This document shows, piece after piece, positions 5,177-7,962 of a stretch of 7,962 bases of DNA. Each line of letters opens with the position of its first letter. Position 1 is the first letter of the stretch. The DNA is taken from assembly GCA_029565375.1 (NCBI GenBank), contig JAKQOF010000034.1, forward strand, positions 1 to 7,962. The letters are read 5' to 3'. This DNA is from a bacterium. GTDB taxonomy: Bacteria; Patescibacteriota; Saccharimonadia; Saccharimonadales; Saccharimonadaceae. The translations under genes and the position numbers were made by a program. The notes under the pieces are model-generated. The model made no database searches. It worked only from the letters and a program-made list of their open reading frames with translations, and was not told the origin of the DNA.

Positions 5177-5184
5177 TACCGACA

Positions 5185-6237
5185 ATGAGCGGACAAACCA
5201 CAGAGACTGAGACAACCGTTGACCTGAAAAGTGGTGTTAACGAGATTCTATCGATTATCGACCAAGAGCGTGAACGCGAGATTATTACGCGTCGTTTTGG
5301 CCTATACGACCGCCGCGAAACACTCGAGCAGATCGGTGAGCTTCTTGGTATTACCCGTGAGCGTGTTCGCCAACTAGAGAAGGCGATTCTTATCCGCCTT
5401 AAAATCGCTAGCGAAGAAGGCAAAATCGAATCTATCGGTGCTTTCGAAAAAATCTTTATCCGTAACCTCACAGAGATGGGCCGCATTGCTCGTGTTCAAG
5501 ACCTTACAGACCGCCTGTTACACAAAACGACTGACCAACGCGAACGTGCGCATGTTGCCTTTATTGCAGAACTTGCACCAAGCCTTACCGTCGTTGGCGA
5601 GAATGATGACTACTTCCTTTCTGTCGGTATCCGTGAATACGGCGACGAGAAGAAAATCAAAACCGAAGTTGATGCCATTGTTAAGGCCATCAAAGCTCAC
5701 GGTGAGCCGCTGACGATCGAACAACTTCACGAACAGTTGTCATACGAACACCCATCACATGTCCAGGCACTGGCTAGCGTCAGCAAGCTACTCGCTCATC
5801 TGAAAGACAGTTGGGGACTGGTCAAATGGCCAACCGTCAACCCAAAGAACATCCGCGACAAGATCTATGTTATCTTGGCTGAAAACGGCAAACCAATGCA
5901 CTTTTCTGAAATTGCCGAGTCAATCAAAGACAGCAGCTTCAAGCGTAAAGACGTCACCACACAAGCAATCCACAACGAGCTTATCAAAGACAAGCGCTTC
6001 GTATTAATTGGTCGTGGTATCTATGCACTCGACAGTTGGGGTTTCTCTAAAGGTACAGTCTCTGACATCATTGCCGATGTTCTTCGTAAGTCAGACGTGC
6101 CTCTTCACCGCGACGAGATCGTCAAGCGCGTTCTTAAGAGCCGTCAGGTAAAAGAAACGACAATTCTCCTTAACCTACAAAGCAAGCCAGAGTTCAAGCG
6201 TGTTGCAAAAGCAACCTACGTTTTAACAGAAAAATAA
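5185..6237 (+). CDS. Sigma-70 region 4 / HARE-type winged-helix fusion regulator
   Basis: 350 residues from ATG 5185. Residues 24-73 match sigma-70 region 4 closely: REREIITRRFGLYDRRETLEQIGELLGITRERVRQLEKAI, including the helix-turn-helix that in real sigma factors contacts the -35 box and the RNA polymerase beta flap. Sigma regions 1-3 are absent, so there is no -10 recognition or melting domain. Three winged-helix-like modules follow at about 157-217, 224-285 and 289-348. The second (DKIYVILAENGKPMHFSEIAESI ... DKRFVLIGRGIYALDSWGF) is a clear HARE-HTH domain, as in the RNA polymerase delta subunit RpoE and ASXL proteins. Residues 85-150 may form a further degenerate winged helix. It probably acts at RNA polymerase or as a DNA-binding regulator. 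It has two strong promoters of its own. Annotation as a sigma factor would overstate what is visible. The family seems recurrent in CPR genomes from memory, but its function is unestablished. Confidence 0.85.
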   Translation: MSGQTTETETTVDLKSGVNEILSIIDQEREREIITRRFGLYDRRETLEQIGELLGITRERVRQLEKAILIRLKIASEEGKIESIGAFEKIFIRNLTEMGRIARVQDLTDRLLHKTTDQRERAHVAFIAELAPSLTVVGENDDYFLSVGIREYGDEKKIKTEVDAIVKAIKAHGEPLTIEQLHEQLSYEHPSHVQALASVSKLLAHLKDSWGLVKWPTVNPKNIRDKIYVILAENGKPMHFSEIAESIKDSSFKRKDVTTQAIHNELIKDKRFVLIGRGIYALDSWGFSKGTVSDIIADVLRKSDVPLHRDEIVKRVLKSRQVKETTILLNLQSKPEFKRVAKATYVLTEK

Positions 6238-6244
6238 TCACGGA

Positions 6245-6287
6245 CGCGTACGCGCCAACCAGCGTTGCCAAGTCACTCTGTAAGTGA
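6245..6287. repeat. Small inverted repeats in the gap before the ATPase gene
   Basis: The 66-bp gap holds a perfect 10-bp palindrome CGCGTACGCG (6245-6254) and a short inverted repeat TCACT-CTGTA-AGTGA (6273-6287). Neither is followed by a T-tract. TTGCCA (6265-6270), 17 bp, TGA plus GACAAT (6288-6293) resembles a weak extended -10 promoter, but its start would fall at the ribosome site, so co-transcription with the upstream gene is more likely. Confidence 0.3.
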
Positions 6288-6303
6288 GACAATGTAGGGG
6301 TAG

Positions 6304-7962
6304 ATGGGTATCATTTCAACAATCATCACTTTCTTATTACAATGGTATGTCTGGCTGCCAGCAATCCTTATTTTGGGTTATTTGACGTGGCGCAATTATC
6401 GCAAAGTTGACGAAGCCAAGATTATTGAAAGCGTGCTGCTGATTCTCGAGATTCCTAAGGCAAATGACAAAAAAGAACTTGCTGCTGAACAACTCTTTGC
6501 CAGCCTTCACGGTATTTTTCGTGACAAGGCAGAGCTGAAGCTGAACAACGGCGTACAAGAGCACTTAAGCTTCGAAATAGCCTCTGTTAATGGCCAAATT
6601 CGCTTCTACGTCTGGGTGCCAAAGACCTTGCGAAGTTTTGTCGAAGGACAGATATATTCACAATATCCAACGGTTCAAATCCATGAAGCCGAAGAAGATT
6701 ATGTGACGCACGAAAGGGAACACAGTGTTATTTACACAGCAGAAATTACACTGACCGATAACGAGATGCTGCCGATAAAAACGTTTCAAAGCTTTGAGGT
6801 TGACCCGCTTGCCGGAATCACAGGTACACTCGCTAAGCTCGAGTCTACCGGTGAGGAAGTCTGGATTCAAATGCTGGCACGCCCAATTACCGATGATTGG
6901 CACGTGCAATCAGACCGCTGGATCAACAGCGTTAAAAAGGGTGGATCGCTGTTTGGATCTGGTGAAAGCCTCAAATGGTTCGCGGGGCTCCTTGAAGCCC
7001 TCTGGAAACCACCAGAACAAGGCGCAGCAGGAGCAGCCAAAGAGCTTTCAGACCGTGATAAGACTCGCATTACAGAGGCGGGAACGAAGGCAACAAAGCT
7101 GGGATACGAAGTCAAAATACGCCTTGCGTACCTTGGTGACAACTCGACAAATGCTCGTCTACGCATGCAGGCGATTGTTGGTACATTTAAGCAGTTCAAC
7201 AGCACAAACCTCAACGGTTTTAAGATGAGCAACACCAGCTTTAAAAAGGAAGATATCGTCAAATATCGCACACGTACGTTCAACGAAAGGGGATACATCC
7301 TCAATATTGAAGAGTTGGCGAGTGTCTTCCATCTGCCACATACCAATGTCGAAACGCCAAATATCGTCTGGGCGAGTAGCAAAACCGCTGAGCCGCCAGC
7401 AAAACTGCCAATAATTACCGGCAAGCCTGCTATCGACGAGAACATCAGTGCTTTTGGCCTGACAAACTTCCGCGGCATCAACCACCAATTTGGCATGCTG
7501 CGCTCTGACAGGTCACGTCATGTATACATTATTGGCCAGACCGGAGCAGGGAAGTCAGGTACGCTCGAACTCTTCGCCTTGAGCGATATTTTTCACGGTC
7601 ATGGCTATGCTATTATCGACCCGCACGGTGACTTTGCCGTTAATAACATGCGCTTTATCCCTGGCAGTCGGCTGCAAGATGTCGTCTACTTTAACCCCGC
7701 TGACACTGCGTTTCCACTTGGATTTAACCCGCTAGAGGTGACCGATGCCAGCCAAAAGACCAACATCAGCAGTGAAGTTATTGGCGTATTAAAACGCATG
7801 TTCGGCGAAAGCTGGGGACCACGACTCGAGTATATTTTACGCTACACAATATTGGCACTACTGGATCGTCCGACGACAACCATGCTTGATATTACGCGTA
7901 TGCTCACAGATAAAAAGTTCCGTAACGAAACGCTTGTCTATTGCCAAGATACCGTCGTCCTG
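6304..7962 (+). CDS. Membrane-anchored HerA/VirD4-like ATPase (type IV coupling-type), C-terminal part outside window
   Basis: I translated this by hand from ATG 6304, which follows AGGGG about 4 nt upstream; it stays open for 553 codons to the right edge. Residues 5-28 form one hydrophobic segment (inner-membrane anchor), followed by a basic RNYRK. Residues about 35-390 are a soluble domain without familiar motifs, like the long N-terminal part of CPR proteins usually annotated as type IV secretion DNA-binding proteins. The ATPase begins near 395: Walker A GQTGAGKS (411-418, K417 and S418), then YAIIDPHGDF (435-444), typical of the HerA/TraG/VirB4-like group, and WGPRLEYILRYTILALL downstream. 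The Walker B and arginine finger should lie beyond the edge. The likely role is ATP-driven movement of DNA or protein at the membrane; the substrate is unknown. The neighbours do not include other type IV secretion genes here. Confidence 0.85.
   Translation, partial: MGIISTIITFLLQWYVWLPAILILGYLTWRNYRKVDEAKIIESVLLILEIPKANDKKELAAEQLFASLHGIFRDKAELKLNNGVQEHLSFEIASVNGQIRFYVWVPKTLRSFVEGQIYSQYPTVQIHEAEEDYVTHEREHSVIYTAEITLTDNEMLPIKTFQSFEVDPLAGITGTLAKLESTGEEVWIQMLARPITDDWHVQSDRWINSVKKGGSLFGSGESLKWFAGLLEALWKPPEQGAAGAAKELSDRDKTRITEAGTKATKLGYEVKIRLAYLGDNSTNARLRMQAIVGTFKQFNSTNLNGFKMSNTSFKKEDIVKYRTRTFNERGYILNIEELASVFHLPHTNVETPNIVWASSKTAEPPAKLPIITGKPAIDENISAFGLTNFRGINHQFGMLRSDRSRHVYIIGQTGAGKSGTLELFALSDIFHGHGYAIIDPHGDFAVNNMRFIPGSRLQDVVYFNPADTAFPLGFNPLEVTDASQKTNISSEVIGVLKRMFGESWGPRLEYILRYTILALLDRPTTTMLDITRMLTDKKFRNETLVYCQDTVVL

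Noticed and set aside
5161..5184. GTG start at 5161 for the sigma-4/HARE protein.
   Set aside because: The purine-rich stretch overlaps the codon itself, whereas ATG 5185 has GAGAGGAA at correct spacing.
6867..7496. 209-residue reading frame antisense to the ATPase gene.
   Set aside because: It is long, but lies fully opposite a continuous plus-strand frame with conserved ATPase motifs, and has no promoter or ribosome site.
1..7962. CRISPR arrays, tRNA or rRNA genes, insertion sequences.
   Set aside because: No spaced direct-repeat array, cloverleaf with CCA-type ends, rRNA motif or transposase frame was seen on either strand.

Overview
The window reads as a chromosomal segment of a Patescibacteria (CPR) bacterium, most likely a Saccharibacteria (TM7)-type lineage. 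This rests on four points: a short DprA without an N-terminal SAM domain; a TopA whose C-terminus is built from FGRFGP-type repeats and a Lys-rich tail, with no cysteine zinc fingers; a sigma region 4 / HARE helix-turn-helix fusion; and a membrane-anchored type IV coupling-type ATPase with a DPHGD motif. TGA is used as a stop, which argues against the UGA=Gly CPR lineages. The placement is inference from gene content, not from a marker gene.

Layout. 1-536 (minus): the N-terminal part of a ZIP-family metal transporter that leaves the window on the left. 537-973: a 437-base gap without a credible protein gene, but full of RNA-like structure. It holds (a) a GC-rich block of hairpins at about 556-640, (b) a bidirectional intrinsic terminator at 652-694, and (c) a probable unrecognised structured RNA of about 266 nt on the minus strand (about 917 to 652). 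A near-consensus promoter (TTGACA, 17 bp, TATATT-type TAATAT) drives this RNA and overlaps the dprA promoter region in a palindrome. 974-1831: dprA (DNA uptake and recombination). 1817-2418: a self-contained cassette with its own promoter inside the end of dprA, a 141-residue protein of unknown function with markedly GC-rich codon use, and a UUCG-capped hairpin. 2509-5001: topA (DNA topoisomerase I), with what looks like a 36-codon in-frame palindromic insertion at 3979-4086. 5002-5184: tandem strong promoters. 5185-6237: a 350-residue regulator joining sigma-70 region 4 to winged-helix/HARE modules. 6304-7962: the first 553 codons of a membrane-anchored HerA/VirD4-like ATPase that leaves the window on the right.

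How the genes relate. dprA and topA are often neighbours in bacteria. With a DNA-translocation-type ATPase downstream, the segment is biased towards DNA handling (uptake/recombination, topology, DNA or protein export). The sigma-4/HARE protein probably acts at RNA polymerase or promoters. The ZIP gene is divergent and looks unrelated, apart from sharing the structured-RNA gap with dprA. The most promising undescribed items are the minus-strand structured RNA, the GC-rich orphan cassette and the in-frame insertion in topA.
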